From positions 45,599,393-45,663,392 of the forward strand of contig OY282609.1 of NCBI GenBank assembly GCA_958298945.1: DNA of 64,000 nucleotides, written 5' to 3'. The DNA comes from Atherix ibis (lineage: Eukaryota; Arthropoda; Insecta; Diptera; Athericidae). Within the stretch, counting starts at the first letter, position 1, and the number at the start of each line of letters is the position of its first letter. Of the stretch, positions 26,881 to 39,625 are shown in pieces. Below the pieces are notes generated by a model. It searched no databases, was not told the origin of the DNA, and saw only the letters and a list, made by a program, of their open reading frames with translations. The translations under genes were made by a program, and so were the position numbers.

Positions 26881-28689
26881 AGTAGTATATTTAAGAGGAA
26901 TATGCAGTAGTATATTTAAGAGGAATATGCAGTAGTATATTTAAGAGGAATATGAAGTAGTATATTTAAGAGGAATATGAAGTGGTATATATAAGAAGAA
27001 TATGCAGTGGTATATATAAGAGGAATATGAAGTAGTATATTTAAGAGGAATATGAAGTAGTATATTTAAGAGGAATATGCAGTAGTATATTTAAGAGGAA
27101 TATGAAGTAGTATATTTAAGAGGAATATGAAGTAGTATATTTAAGAGGAATATGAGGTAGTATATTTAAGAGGAATATGAAGTAGTATATTTAAGAGGAA
27201 TATGAAATAGTATATTTAAGAGGAATATTAAGTAGTATATTTAGGAGGAATATTAAGTATTATATTTAAGACGGATATGAAGTAGTATATTTAAGAGGAA
27301 TATGAAGTAGTATATTTAAGAGAAATATGAAGTAGTATATTTAAGAGGAATATGAAGTAGTATATTTAAGAGGAATATGAAGTAGTATATTTAAGCAAAA
27401 TATGAAGTAGTATATTTAAGTGGAATATGCAGTAGTATATTTAAGAGGAATATGAAGTAGTATATGTAAGAGGAATATGCAGTAGTATATTTAAGAGGAA
27501 TATGCAGTAGTATATTTAAGAGGAATATGCAGTAGTATATTTAAGAGGAATATGAAGTAGTATATTTAAGAGGAATATGAAGTTGTATATTTAAGAGGAA
27601 TATGCAGTAGTATATTTAAGAGGAATATTAAGTATAATATTTAAGAGGAATATGAAGTAGTATATTTAAGAGGAATATGAAGTAGTATATTTAAGAGGAA
27701 TATGAAGTAGTATATTTAAGAGGAATATGCAGTAGTATATTTAAGAGGAATATGAAGTAGTATATGTAAGAAGAATATACAGTAGAATAATTAAGAGGAA
27801 TTTGCAGTAGTATATTTAAGAGGAATATGCAGTAGTATATTTAAGAGGAATATGAAGTAGTATATTTAAGAGGAATATGAAGTGGCATATTTAAGAGGAA
27901 TATGAAGTAGTATATTTAAGAGGAATGTGAAGTAGTATATTTAAGAGGAATATTAAGTAGTATATTTAATAGGAATATTAAGTATTATATTTAAGAGGAA
28001 TATGAAGTAGTATATTTAAGAGGAATATGCAGTAGTATATTTAAGAGGAATATGAAGTAGTATATTTAAGAGGAATATGCAGTAGTATATTTAAGAGGAA
28101 TATGAAGTAGTATATTTAAGAGGAATATGAAGTAGTATATTTAAGAGGAATATGAAGTAGTATATTTAAGAGGAATATGAAGTAGTATATTTAAGAGAAA
28201 TATGAAGAAGTATATTTAAGAGGAATATGCAGTAGTATATTTAAGAGGAATATGAAGTAGTATATTTAAGAGGAATATGCAGTAGTATATTTAAGAGGAA
28301 TATGAAGTAGTATATTTAAGAGAAATATGAATTAGTATATTTAGGAATAATATGAAATAGTATATTTAAGAGGCATATGAAGTAGTATATTTAAGAGGAA
28401 TATGCAGTAGTATATTTAAGAGGAATATGAAGTAGTATATGTAAGAGGAATATGCAGTAGTATATTTAAGAGGAATATGCAGTAGTATATTTAAGAGGAA
28501 TATGCAGTAGTATATTTAAGAGGAATATGAAGTAGTATATATAAAAAGAATATAAAGTTGTATATTTAAGAGGAATATGCAGTAGTATATTTAAGAGGAA
28601 TATTTATTATTATATTTAAGAGGAATATTAAGTATTATATTTAAGAGGAATATGAAGTAGTATATTTAAGAGAAATATGAAGTAGTATA
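26881..28689 (+). repeat. Satellite between two 3,067-bp-offset copies
   Basis: Only 25-bp monomers, including a GACGGATATG monomer at 27268, AGCAAAATATG near 27395 and the TATGTAAG, GCAG, AATAATTAAGAGGAATTTGCAG series near 27765-27810 that recurs through 30-48 kb. The mature cassette appears at 28.44-28.63 kb but with TTTATTAT in place of TTAATTAT and with no palindrome monomer after it. No unique sequence. Confidence 0.8.
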
Positions 28690-29947
28690 TTTAAGAGGAA
28701 TATGAAGTAGTTTATTTAAGAGGAATATGAAGTAGTATATTTAAGAGGAATAAATAAGTAGTATATTTAAGAGGAATATGAAGTATTATATTTAAGAGGA
28801 ATATGAAGTAGTATATTTAAGAGGAATATGCAGATGTATATTTAAGAGGAATATGCAGTAGTATATTGAAGAGGAATATGAAGTAGTATATTTAAGAGGC
28901 ATATGAAATAGTATATTTAAGAGGAATATGCAGTAGTATATTTAAGAGGAATATAAAGTAGTATAAGTAAGAGGAATATGCACTAGTATATTTAAGAGGA
29001 ATATGCAGTAGTATATTTAAGAGGAGTAGCAGTAGTATATTTAAGAGGAATATGAAGTAGTATATTTAAGAGGAATATGAAGTGGTATATTTAAGAGGAA
29101 TATGCAGTGGTATATTTAAGAGGAATATGAAGTTGTATATTTAAGAGGAATATGAAGTAGTATATTTAAGAGGAATATGCAGTAGTATAGTTAAGAGGAA
29201 TATAAAGTAGTATATTTAAGAGGAATATGAAGTAGTATATTTAAGAGGAATATGAAGCAGTATATTTAAGAAGAATATGAAGTAGTATATTTAAGAGGAA
29301 TATGAAATAGGATATTTAAGAGGAATATTAAGTAGTATATTTAAGAGGAATATTAAGTATTATATTTAAGACGGATATGAAGTAGTATATTTAAGAGGAA
29401 TATGATGTAGTATATTTAAGAGGAATCTGAAGGAGTATATTTAAGAGGAATATGAAGTAGTATATTTAAGAGGAATATGAAGTAGTATATTTAAGAAAAA
29501 TATGAAGTAGTATATCTAAGAGGAATATGCAGTAGTATATTTAAGAGGAATATGAAGTAGTATATGTAAGAGGAATATGCAGTAGTATATTTAAGAGCAA
29601 TATGCAGTAGTATATTTAAGAGGAATATGCCGTAGTATAAGAGGCATATGAAGTAATATATTTAAGAGGAATATGCAGTAGTTTATTTAAGAGGATTATG
29701 CAGTAGTATATTTAAGAGGAATATGAAGGAGTATATTTAAGAGGAATATGAAGTAGTATATTTAAGAGGAATATGAAGTAGTATATTTAAGAAAAATATG
29801 AAGTAGTATATTTAAGAGGAATATGCAGTAGTATATTTAAGAGGAATATGAAATAGTATATGTAAGAAGAATATGCAGTAGTATATTTAAGAGCAATATG
29901 CAGTAGTATATTTAGGAGGAATATGCAGTAGTATAAGAGGCATATGA
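28690..29947 (+). repeat. 3,067-bp-offset unit, copy 2
   Basis: Second copy of 25600-26880, with AATAAATAAG at 28749, GCAGATG 28830, TGCACTAG 28979, AAGACGG 29368 and short monomers at 29631 and 29927 (spacing 296 in both copies). A one-base-short monomer, GAGGAGTAGCAGTAG, at about 29024 is private to this copy. Its right part overlaps the start of the 2,324-bp-offset unit that follows. Confidence 0.87.
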
Positions 29948-31640
29948 AGTAGTATATTTAAGAGGAATATGCAGTAGTATATTTAAGAGAAATATGAAGT
30001 AGTATATTTAAGAGGAATATGAAGTAGAATATTTAAGAGGAATATGAAGTAGTATATTTAAGAGGAATATGAAGTAGTATATTTAAGAGGAATATGAAAT
30101 AGTATATTTAAGAGGAATATTAAGTAGTATATTTAAGAGAAATATGAAGTAGTATATTTAAAAGGAATATGAAGTAGTATATTTAAGATAAATATGAAGT
30201 AGTATATTTAAGCAAAATATGAAGTAGTATATTTAAGAGGAATATGCAGTAGTATATTTAAGAGGAATATGAAATAGTATATGTAAGAGGAATATGCAGT
30301 AGTATATTTAAGAGGAATATGCAGTAGTATATTTAAGAGGAATATGCAGTAGTATATTTAAGAGGAATATGAAGTAGTATATTTAAGAGGAATATGAAGT
30401 TGTATATTTAAAGGGAATATGCAGTAGTATATTTAAGAGGAATATTAGGTATTATATTTAAGAGGAATATGAAGTAGTATATTTAAGAGGAATATGAAGT
30501 AGTATATTTAAGAGGAATATGAAGTAGTATATTTAAGAGGAATAAATAAGTAGTATATTGAAGAGGAATATGAAGTAGTATATTTAAGAGGCATATGAAG
30601 TAGTATATTTAAGAGGAATATGCAGCAGTATATTTAAGAGGAATATGAAGTAGTATAAGTAAGAGGAATATGCAGTAGAATAATTAAGATTAATTTGCAG
30701 TAGTATATTTAAGAGGAATATACAGTAGTATATTTAAGAGGAATATGAAGTAGTATATTTAAGAGGAATATGAAGTGGTATATTTAAGAGGAATATGAAG
30801 TATTATATTTAAGAGGAATGTGAAGTAGTATATTTAAGTGGAATATTAACTAGTATATTTAATAGGAATATTAAGTAATATTTTTAGGAGGAATATGAAG
30901 TAGTATATTTAAGAGGAATATGAAGTAGTATATTTAAGAGGAATATGAAGTAGTATATTTAAGAGGAATATGCAGTAGTATATTTAAGAGGGATATGAAG
31001 TAGAATATTTAAGAGGTTTATGAAGTAGTATATTTAAGAGGAATATGAAGTAGTATATTTAAGAGGAATATGCAGTAGTATATTTAAGAGGAATATGCAG
31101 TAGTATTTTTAAGAGGAATATGAAGTAGTATATTTAAGAGGAATATGAAGTTGTATATTTAAGGGGAATATGCAGTAGTATATTTAAGAGGAATATTAAG
31201 TATTATATTTAAGAGGAATATGAAGTAGTATATTTAAGAGGAATATGAAGTAGTATATTTAAGAGGAATATGAAGTAGTATATTTAAGAGGAATAAATAA
31301 GTAGTATATTGAAGAGGAATATGAAGTAGTATATTTAAGAGGCATATGAAGTAGTATATTTAAGAGGAATATGCAGTAGTATATTTAAGAGGAATATGAA
31401 GTAGTATATGTAAGAGGAATATGCAGTAGAATAATTAAGAGGAATTTGCAGTAGTATATTTAAGAGGAATATGCAGTAGTATATTTAAGAGGAATATGAA
31501 GTAGTATATTTAAGAGGAATATGAAGTGGTATATTTAAGAGGAATATGAAGTAGTATATTTAAGAGGAATGTGAAGTAGTATATTTAAGTGGAATATTAA
31601 ATAGTATATTTAATAGGAATATTAAGTATTATTTTTAGGA
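29690..31640 (+). repeat. 2.3-kb higher-order unit, copy A
   Basis: Matches 32014-33964 at offset 2,324, checked at GAAGGAG 29725, the 21-bp short monomer 29927, AATAAATAAG 31291 and TATTATTTTTAGGA 31627. 2,324 equals 93x25 with one -4 and three +1 variants, so copy A is one monomer shorter than the next interval. No palindrome monomer is present in these units. Confidence 0.9.
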
Positions 31641-31770
31641 GGAATATGAAGTAGTATATTTAAGAGAAATATGAAGTAGTATATTTAAGAGGAATATGAA
31701 GTAGTATATTTAAGAGGAATATGCAGTAGTATATTTTAGAGGAATATGCAGTAGTATATTTAAGAGGAAT

Positions 31771-34105
31771 CTGCAGTAGTATATTTAAGAAGAATATGAA
31801 GTAGTATATAAAAGAGGAATATGAAGTTGTATATTTAAGAGGAATATGCAGTAGTATATTTAAGAGGAATATGAAGTAGTATATATAAGAGGAATATGAA
31901 ATTGTATATTTAAGAGGAATATGCAGTAGTATATTTAAGAGGAATAAATAAGTAGTATATTTAAGAGGAATATTAAGCATTATATTTAAGAGGAATATGC
32001 AGTAGTATATTTAAGAGGATTATACAGTAGTATATTTAAGAGGAATATGAAGGAGTATATTTAAGAGGAATATGAAGTAGTATATTTAAGAGGAATATGA
32101 ATTAGTATATTTAAGAAAAATATGAAGTAGTATATTTAAGAGGAATATGCAGTAGTATATTTAAGAGGAATATGAAATAGTATATGTAAGAGGAATATGC
32201 AGTAGTATATTTAAGAGCAATATGCAGTAGTATATTTAGGAGGAATATGCAGTAGTATAAGAGGCATATGAAGTAGTATATTTAAGAGGAATATGCAGTA
32301 GTATATTTAAGAGGAATATGAAGTAGTGTATTTAAGAGGAATATGAAGTAGAATATTTAAGAGGAATATGAAGTAGTATATTTAAGAGGAATATGAAGTA
32401 GTATATTTAAGAGGAATATGAAATAGTATATTTAAGAGGAATATTAAGTAGTATATTTAAGAGAAATATGAAGTAGTATATTTAAAAGGAATATGAAGTA
32501 GTATATTTAAGATAAATATGAAGTAGTATATTTAAGCAAAATATGAAGTAGTATATTTAAGAGGAATATGCAGTAGTATATATAAGAGGAATATGAAATA
32601 GTATATGTAAGAGGAATATGCAGTAGTATATTTAAGAGGAATATGCAGTAGTATATTTAAGAGGAATATGCAGTAGTATATTTAAGAGGAATATGAAGTA
32701 GTATATTTAAGAGGAATATGAAGTTGTATATTTAAGGGGAATATGCAGTAGTATATTTAAGAGGAATATTAGGTATTATATTTAAGAGGAATATGAAGTA
32801 GTATATTTAAGAGGAATATGAAGTAGTATATTTAAGAGGAATATGAAGTAGTATATTTAAGAGGAATAAATAAGTAGTATATTGAAGAGGAATATGAAGT
32901 AGTATATTTAAGAGGCATATGAAGTAGTATATTTAAGAGGAATATGCAGCAGTATATTTAAGAGGAAGATGAAGTAGTATAAGTAAGAGGAATATGCAGT
33001 AGAATAATTAAGATTAATTTGCAGTAGTATATTTAAGAGGAATATACAGTAGTATATTTAAGAGGAATATGAAGTAGTATATTTAAGAGGAATATGAAGT
33101 GGTATATTTAAGAGGAATATGAAGTATTATATTTAAGAGGAATGTGAAGTAGTATATTTAAGTGGAATATTAAGTAGTATATTTAATAGGAATATTAAGT
33201 ATTATTTTTAGGAGGAATATGAAGTAGTATATTTAAGAGGAATATGAAGTAGTATATTTAAGAGGAATATGAAGTAGTATATTTAAGAGGAATATGCAGT
33301 AGTATATTTAAGAGGGATATGAAGTAGAATATTTAAGAGGTATATGAAGTAGTATATTTAAGAGGAATATGAAGTAGTATATTTAAGAGGAATATGCAGT
33401 AGTATATTTAAGAGGAATATGCAGTAGTATTTTTAAGAGGAATATGAAGTAGTATATTTAAGAGGAATATGAAGTTGTATATTTAAGGGGAATATGCAGT
33501 AGTATATTTCAGAGGAATATTAAGTATTATATTTAAGAGGAATATGAAGTAGTATATTTAAGAGGAATATGAAGTAGTATATTTAAGAGGAATATGAAGT
33601 AGTATATTTAAGAGGAACAAATAAGTAGTATATTGAAGAGGAATATGAAGTAGTATATTTAAGAGGCATATGAAATAGTATATTTAAGAGGAATATGCAG
33701 TAGTATATTTAAGAGGAATATGAAGTAGTATATGTAAGAGGAATATGCAGTAGAATAATTAAGAGGAATTTGCAGTAGTATATTTAAGAGGAATATGCAG
33801 TAGTATATTTAAGAGGAATATGAAGTAGTATATTTAAGAGGAATATGAAGTGGTATATTTAAGAGGAATATGAAGTAGTATATTTAAGAGGAATGTGAAG
33901 TAGTATATTTAAGTGGAATATTAAGTAGTATATTTAATAGGAATATTAAGTATTATTTTTAGGAGGAATATGAAGTAGTATATTTAAGAGGAATATGAAG
34001 TAGTATATTTAAGAGGAATATGCAGTAGTATATTTAAGAGGAATATGCAGTAGTATTTTTAAGAGGAATATGAAGTAGTATATTTAAGAGGAATATGCAG
34101 TAGTA
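31771..34105 (+). repeat. 2.3-kb higher-order unit, copy B
   Basis: Matches 34120-36454 at exactly 2,349 bp, checked at AATCTGCAG 31771, the short monomer 32251, GAACAAATAAG 33615 and TATTATTTTTAGGA 33951. 2,349 equals 94x25 with one -4 and three +1 variants. Private variants such as GTATATAAAAGAGG, GAGGAAGATGAAG and TTTCAGAGGAATATT recur in order. By eye copies B and C differ at very few positions, so this is a recent duplication or an active homogenisation. Confidence 0.93.
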
Positions 34106-34119
34106 TATTTAAGAGGAAT

Positions 34120-36454
34120 CTGCAGTAGTATATTTAAGAAGAATATGAAGTAGTATATAAAAGAGGAATATGAAGTTGTATATTTAAGAGGAATATGCAG
34201 TAGTATATTTAAGAGGAATATGAAGTAGTATATATAAGAGGAATATGAAATTGTATATTTAAGAGGAATATGCAGTAGTATATTTAAGAGGAATAAATAA
34301 GTAGTATATTTAAGAGGAATATTAAGCATTATATTTAAGAGGAATATGCAGTAGTATATTTAAGAGGATTATGCAGTAGTATATTTAAGAGGAATATGAA
34401 GGAGTATATTTAAGAGGAATATGAAGTAGTATATTTAAGAGGAATATGAATTAGTATATTTAAGAAAAATATGAAGTAGTATATTTAAGAGGAATATGCA
34501 GTAGTATATTTAAGAGGAATATGAAATAGTATATGTAAGAGGAATATGCAGTAGTATATTTAAGAGCAATATGCAGTAGTATATTTAGGAGGAATATGCA
34601 GTAGTATAAGAGGCATATGAAGTAGTATATTTAAGAGGAATATGCAGTAGTATATTTAAGAGGAATATGAAGTAGTGTATTTAAGAGGAATATGAAGTAG
34701 AATATTTAAGAGGAATATGAAGTAGTATATTTAAGAGGAATATGAAGTAGTATATTTAAGAGGAATATGAAATAGTATATTTAAGAGGAATATTAAGTAG
34801 TATATTTAAGAGAAATATGAAGTAGTATATTTAAAAGGAATATGAAGTAGTATATTTAAGATAAATATGAAGTAGTATATTTAAGCAAAATATGAAGTAG
34901 TATATTTAAGAGGAATATGCAGTAGTATATATAAGAGGAATATGAAATAGTATATGTAAGAGGAATATGCAGTAGTATATTTAAGAGGAATATGCAGTAG
35001 TATATTTAAGAGGAATATGCAGTAGTATATTTAAGAGGAATATGAAGTAGTATATTTAAGAGGAATATGAAGTTGTATATTTAAGGGGAATATGCAGTAG
35101 TATATTTAAGAGGAATATTAGGTATTATATTTAAGAGGAATATGAAGTAGTATATTTAAGAGGAATATGAAGTAGTATATTTAAGAGGAATATGAAGTAG
35201 TATATTTAAGAGGAATAAATAAGTAGTATATTGAAGAGGAATATGAAGTAGTATATTTAAGAGGCATATGAAGTAGTATATTTAAGAGGAATATGCAGCA
35301 GTATATTTAAGAGGAAGATGAAGTAGTATAAGTAAGAGGAATATGCAGTAGAATAATTAAGATTAATTTGCAGTAGTATATTTAAGAGGAATATACAGTA
35401 GTATATTTAAGAGGAATATGAAGTAGTATATTTAAGAGGAATATGAAGTGGTATATTTAAGAGGAATATGAAGTATTATATTTAAGAGGAATGTGAAGTA
35501 GTATATTTAAGTGGAATATTAAGTAGTATATTTAATAGGAATATTAAGTATTATTTTTAGGAGGAATATGAAGTAGTATATTTAAGAGGAATATGAAGTA
35601 GTATATTTAAGAGGAATATGAAGTAGTATATTTAAGAGGAATATGCAGTAGTATATTTAAGAGGGATATGAAGTAGAATATTTAAGAGGTATATGAAGTA
35701 GTATATTTAAGAGGAATATGAAGTAGTATATTTAAGAGGAATATGCAGTAGTATATTTAAGAGGAATATGCAGTAGTATTTTTAAGAGGAATATGAAGTA
35801 GTATATTTAAGAGGAATATGAAGTTGTATATTTAAGGGGAATATGCAGTAGTATATTTCAGAGGAATATTAAGTATTATATTTAAGAGGAATATGAAGTA
35901 GTATATTTAAGAGGAATATGAAGTAGTATATTTAAGAGGAATATGAAGTAGTATATTTAAGAGGAACAAATAAGTAGTATATTGAAGAGGAATATGAAGT
36001 AGTATATTTAAGAGGCATATGAAATAGTATATTTAAGAGGAATATGCAGTAGTATATTTAAGAGGAATATGAAGTAGTATATGTAAGAGGAATATGCAGT
36101 AGAATAATTAAGAGGAATTTGCAGTAGTATATTTAAGAGGAATATGCAGTAGTATATTTAAGAGGAATATGAAGTAGTATATTTAAGAGGAATATGAAGT
36201 GGTATATTTAAGAGGAATATGAAGTAGTATATTTAAGAGGAATGTGAAGTAGTATATTTAAGTGGAATATTAAGTAGTATATTTAATAGGAATATTAAGT
36301 ATTATTTTTAGGAGGAATATGAAGTAGTATATTTAAGAGGAATATGAAGTAGTATATTTAAGAGGAATATGCAGTAGTATATTTAAGAGGAATATGCAGT
36401 AGTATTTTTAAGAGGAATATGAAGTAGTATATTTAAGAGGAATATGCAGTAGTA
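34120..36454 (+). repeat. 2.3-kb higher-order unit, copy C
   Basis: Near-identical to copy B. AATCTGCAG is at 34120, the short monomer at 34600, GAACAAATAAG at 35964 and TATTATTTTTAGGA at 36300. The match ends near 36455, where copy C goes to a GCAGTAG, GAAGTTG pair rather than AATCTGCAG, so the fourth unit is rearranged. Confidence 0.93.
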
Positions 36455-37949
36455 TATTTAAGAGGAATATGAAGTTGTATATTTAAGAGGAATATGCAGT
36501 AGTATATTTAAGAGGAATATGAAGTAGTATATGTAAGAGGAATATGCAGTAGAATAATTAAGAGGAATTTGCAGTAGTATATTTAAGAGGAATATGCAGT
36601 AGTATATTTAAGAAGAATATGAAGTAGTATATTTAAGAGGCATATGAAATAGTATATTTAAGAGGAATATGCAGTAGTATATTTAAGAGGAATATGAAGT
36701 AGTATATGTAAGAGGAATATGCAGTAGAATAATTAAGAGGAATTTGCAGTAGTATATTTAAGAGGAATATGCAGTAGTATATTTAAGAGGAATATGAAGT
36801 AGTATATTTAAGAGGAATATGAAGTGGTATATTTAAGAGGAATATGAAGTAGTATATTTAAGAGGAATGTGAAGTAGTATATTTAAGTGGAATATTAAGT
36901 AGTATATTTAATAGGAATATTAAGTATTATTTTTAGGAGGAATATGAAGTAGTATATTTAAGAGGAATATGAAGTAGTATATTTAAGAGGAATATGAAGT
37001 AGTATATTTAAGAGGAATATGCAGTAGTATATTTAAGAGGGATATGAAGTAGAATATTTAATAGGTATATGAAGTAGTATATTTAAGAGGAATATGAAGT
37101 AGTATATTTAAGAGGAATATGCAGTAGTATATTTAAGAGGAATATGCAGTAGTATTTTTAAGAGGAATATGAAGTAGTATATTTAAGAGGAATATGAAGT
37201 TGTATATTTAAGGGGAATATGCAGTAGTATATTTCAGAGGAATATTAAGTATTATATTTAAGAGGAATATGAAGTAGTATATTTAAGAGGAATATGAAGT
37301 AGTATATTTAAGAGGAATATGCAGTAGTATATTTAAGAGGGATATGAAGTAGAATATTTAAGAGGTATATGAAGTAGTATATTTAAGAGGAATATGAAGT
37401 AGTATATTTAAGAGGAATATGCAGTAGTATATTTAAGAGGAATATGAAGTAGTATATTTAAGAGAAATATGAAGTAGTATATTTAAGAGGAATATGCAGT
37501 AGTATATTTTAGAGGAATATGCAGTAGTATATTTAAGAGGAATCTGCAGTAGTATATTTAAGAAGAATATGAAGTAGTATATATAAGAGGAATATGAAGT
37601 TGTATATTTAAGAGGAATATGCAGTAGTATATTTAAGAGGAATATGAAGTAGTATATATAAGAGGAATATGATATTGTATATTTCAGAGGAATATGCAGT
37701 AGTATATTTAAGAGGAATATTAAGCATTATATTTAAGAGGAATATGAAGTTGTATATTTAAGAGGAATATGAAGTAGTATATTTAAGAGGAATATGCAGT
37801 AGTATATTTAAGAGGAATATGAAGTAGTATATGTAAGAGGAATATGCAGTAGTATATTTAAGAGGAATATGCAGTAGTATATTTAAGAGGAATATGCAGT
37901 AGTATATTTAAGAGGAATATGAAGTAGTATATATAAGAGGAATATGAAG
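36455..37949 (+). repeat. Scrambled end of the 2.3-kb units
   Basis: A patchwork of pieces from unit C. A 625-bp (25-monomer) offset repeats 35995-36365 at 36620-36990 (GGCATATGAAATAG at 36014 and 36639, TATTATTTTTAGGA at 36300 and 36925). A 300-bp (12-monomer) offset repeats GAGGGATATGAAGTAG at 37037 and 37337. AATCTGCAG reappears near 37541 in a context like the start of copy B. No unique sequence. Confidence 0.83.
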
Positions 37950-38280
37950 TAGTATATTTAGGAGAAATATGAAGTAGTATGTTTAAGATGAATATGAAGT
38001 AGTATATTTAAGAGGTATAAGAAGTAGTATTGCTCAATATATTTAAGAGGAATATGCAGTAGTGTATTTAAGAGGAATATAAAGTAGTATATTTAAGAGG
38101 AATATGAAGTAGTATATTTAAGAGGAATATGAAGTAGTATATTTTAGAGGAATAAATAAGTAGTATATTTAAGAGGAAGATTAAGTATTATATTTAAGAG
38201 GAATATGAAGTAGTATAATTAAGAGGAATATGAAGTAGTTTATTTAAGAGGAATATGCAGTAGTATATTTAAGAGGAATA
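37950..38280 (+). repeat. 837-bp-offset block, copy 1
   Basis: Repeated at about 38787-39117 with offset 837, checked at the palindrome (38028 and 38865) and AAGAGGAAGATTAAG (38171 and 39008). Both have GGTATAAGAAGTAG before the palindrome and GTATGTTTAAGATG upstream, changes also seen at 41.0 kb. Confidence 0.85.
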
Positions 38281-38581
38281 TGAAGTAGTATATTTAAGAG
38301 GAATATGAAGTAGTATATTTAAGAGGAATAAATAAGTAGTATATTGAAGAGGAATATGAAGTAGTATATTTAAGAGGCATATGAAGTAGTATATTTAAGA
38401 CGAATATGCATCAGTATATTTAAGAGGAATATGAAGTAGTATAAGTAAGAGGAATATGCAGTAGAATAATTAAGAGGAATTTGCAGTAGTATATATAAGA
38501 GGAATATGCAGTAGTATATTTAAGAGGAATATGAAGTAGTATATTTAAGAGGAATATGCAGTAGAATAATTAAGAGGAATT

Positions 38582-39625
38582 TGCAGTAGTATATTTAAGA
38601 GGAATATGCAGTAGTATATTTAAGAGGAATATGCAGTAGTATATTTAAGAGGAATATGAAGTAGTATATATAAGAGGAATATGAAATTGTATATTTAAGA
38701 GGAATATGCAGTAGTATATTTAAGAGGAATATTAATTATTATATTTAAGAGGAATATTAAGTATTATATTTAAGAGGAATATGAAGTAGTATATTTAGGA
38801 GAAATATGAAGTAGTATGTTTAAGATGAATATGAAGTAGTATATTTAAGAGGTATAAGAAGTAGTATTGCTCAATATATTTAAGAGGAATATGCAGTAGT
38901 GTATTTAAGAGGAATATAAAGTAGTATATTTAAGAGGAATATGAAGTAGTATATTTAAGAGGAATATGAAGTAGTATATTTTAGAGGAATAAATAAGTAG
39001 TATATTTAAGAGGAAGATTAAGTATTATATTTAAGAGGAATATGAAGTAGTATAATTAAGAGGAATATGAAGTAGCTTATTTAAGAGGAATATGCAGTAG
39101 TATATTTAAGAGGAATATGAAGTAGTATATGTAAGAGGAATATGCAGTACTATATTTAAGAGGAATATGCAGTAGTATATTTAAGAGGAATATGCAGTAG
39201 TATATTTAAGAGGAATATGAAGTAGTATGTATAAGAGGAATATGAAGTTGTATATTAAAGAGGAATATGCGGTAGTATATTTAAGAGGAATATTAATTAT
39301 TATATTTAAGAGGAATATTAAGTATTATATTTAAGAGGAATATGAAGTAGTATATTTAAGAGAAATATGAAGTAGTATATTTAAGAGGAATATGAAGTAG
39401 TATATTTAAGAGGAATAAGAAGTAGTATTGCTCAATATATTTACGAGGAATATGCAGTAGTATATTTAAGAGGAATATAAAGTAGTATATTTAAGAAAAA
39501 TATTCAGTAGTATATTTAAGAGGAATATGAAGTAGTATATTTAAGAGGAATATGAAGTAGTATATTTAAGAGGAATATGAAATAGTATATTTAAGAGGAA
39601 TATGAAGTAGTATATGTAAGAGGAA
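38582..39625 (+). repeat. 2,174-bp-offset unit, copy 1
   Basis: Matches 40756-41799 at offset 2,174, checked at GAAATTG 38683, the palindromes 38865 and 39426. 2,174 equals 86x25 with two +10 and four +1 variants. It contains two palindrome monomers 561 bp apart and a mature cassette (TATATAAGAGG, GAAATTG, GCAGTAG, TTAATTAT, TTAAGTATTAT). Confidence 0.9.

Noticed and set aside
31660..31980. Minus-strand open frame of 106 codons, and its relatives at 34084-34329 (81) and 40318-40638 (106)
   Set aside because: The predicted proteins are a 25-residue periodic peptide made by reading the satellite in three phases. The three are copies of the same repeat block, begin and end at chance variants, and have no domain. 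Not called as genes.
36455..37949. Possible unique sequence at the end of the 2.3-kb units
   Set aside because: On reading, each segment matches a monomer variant already present in the units; only the order is changed.
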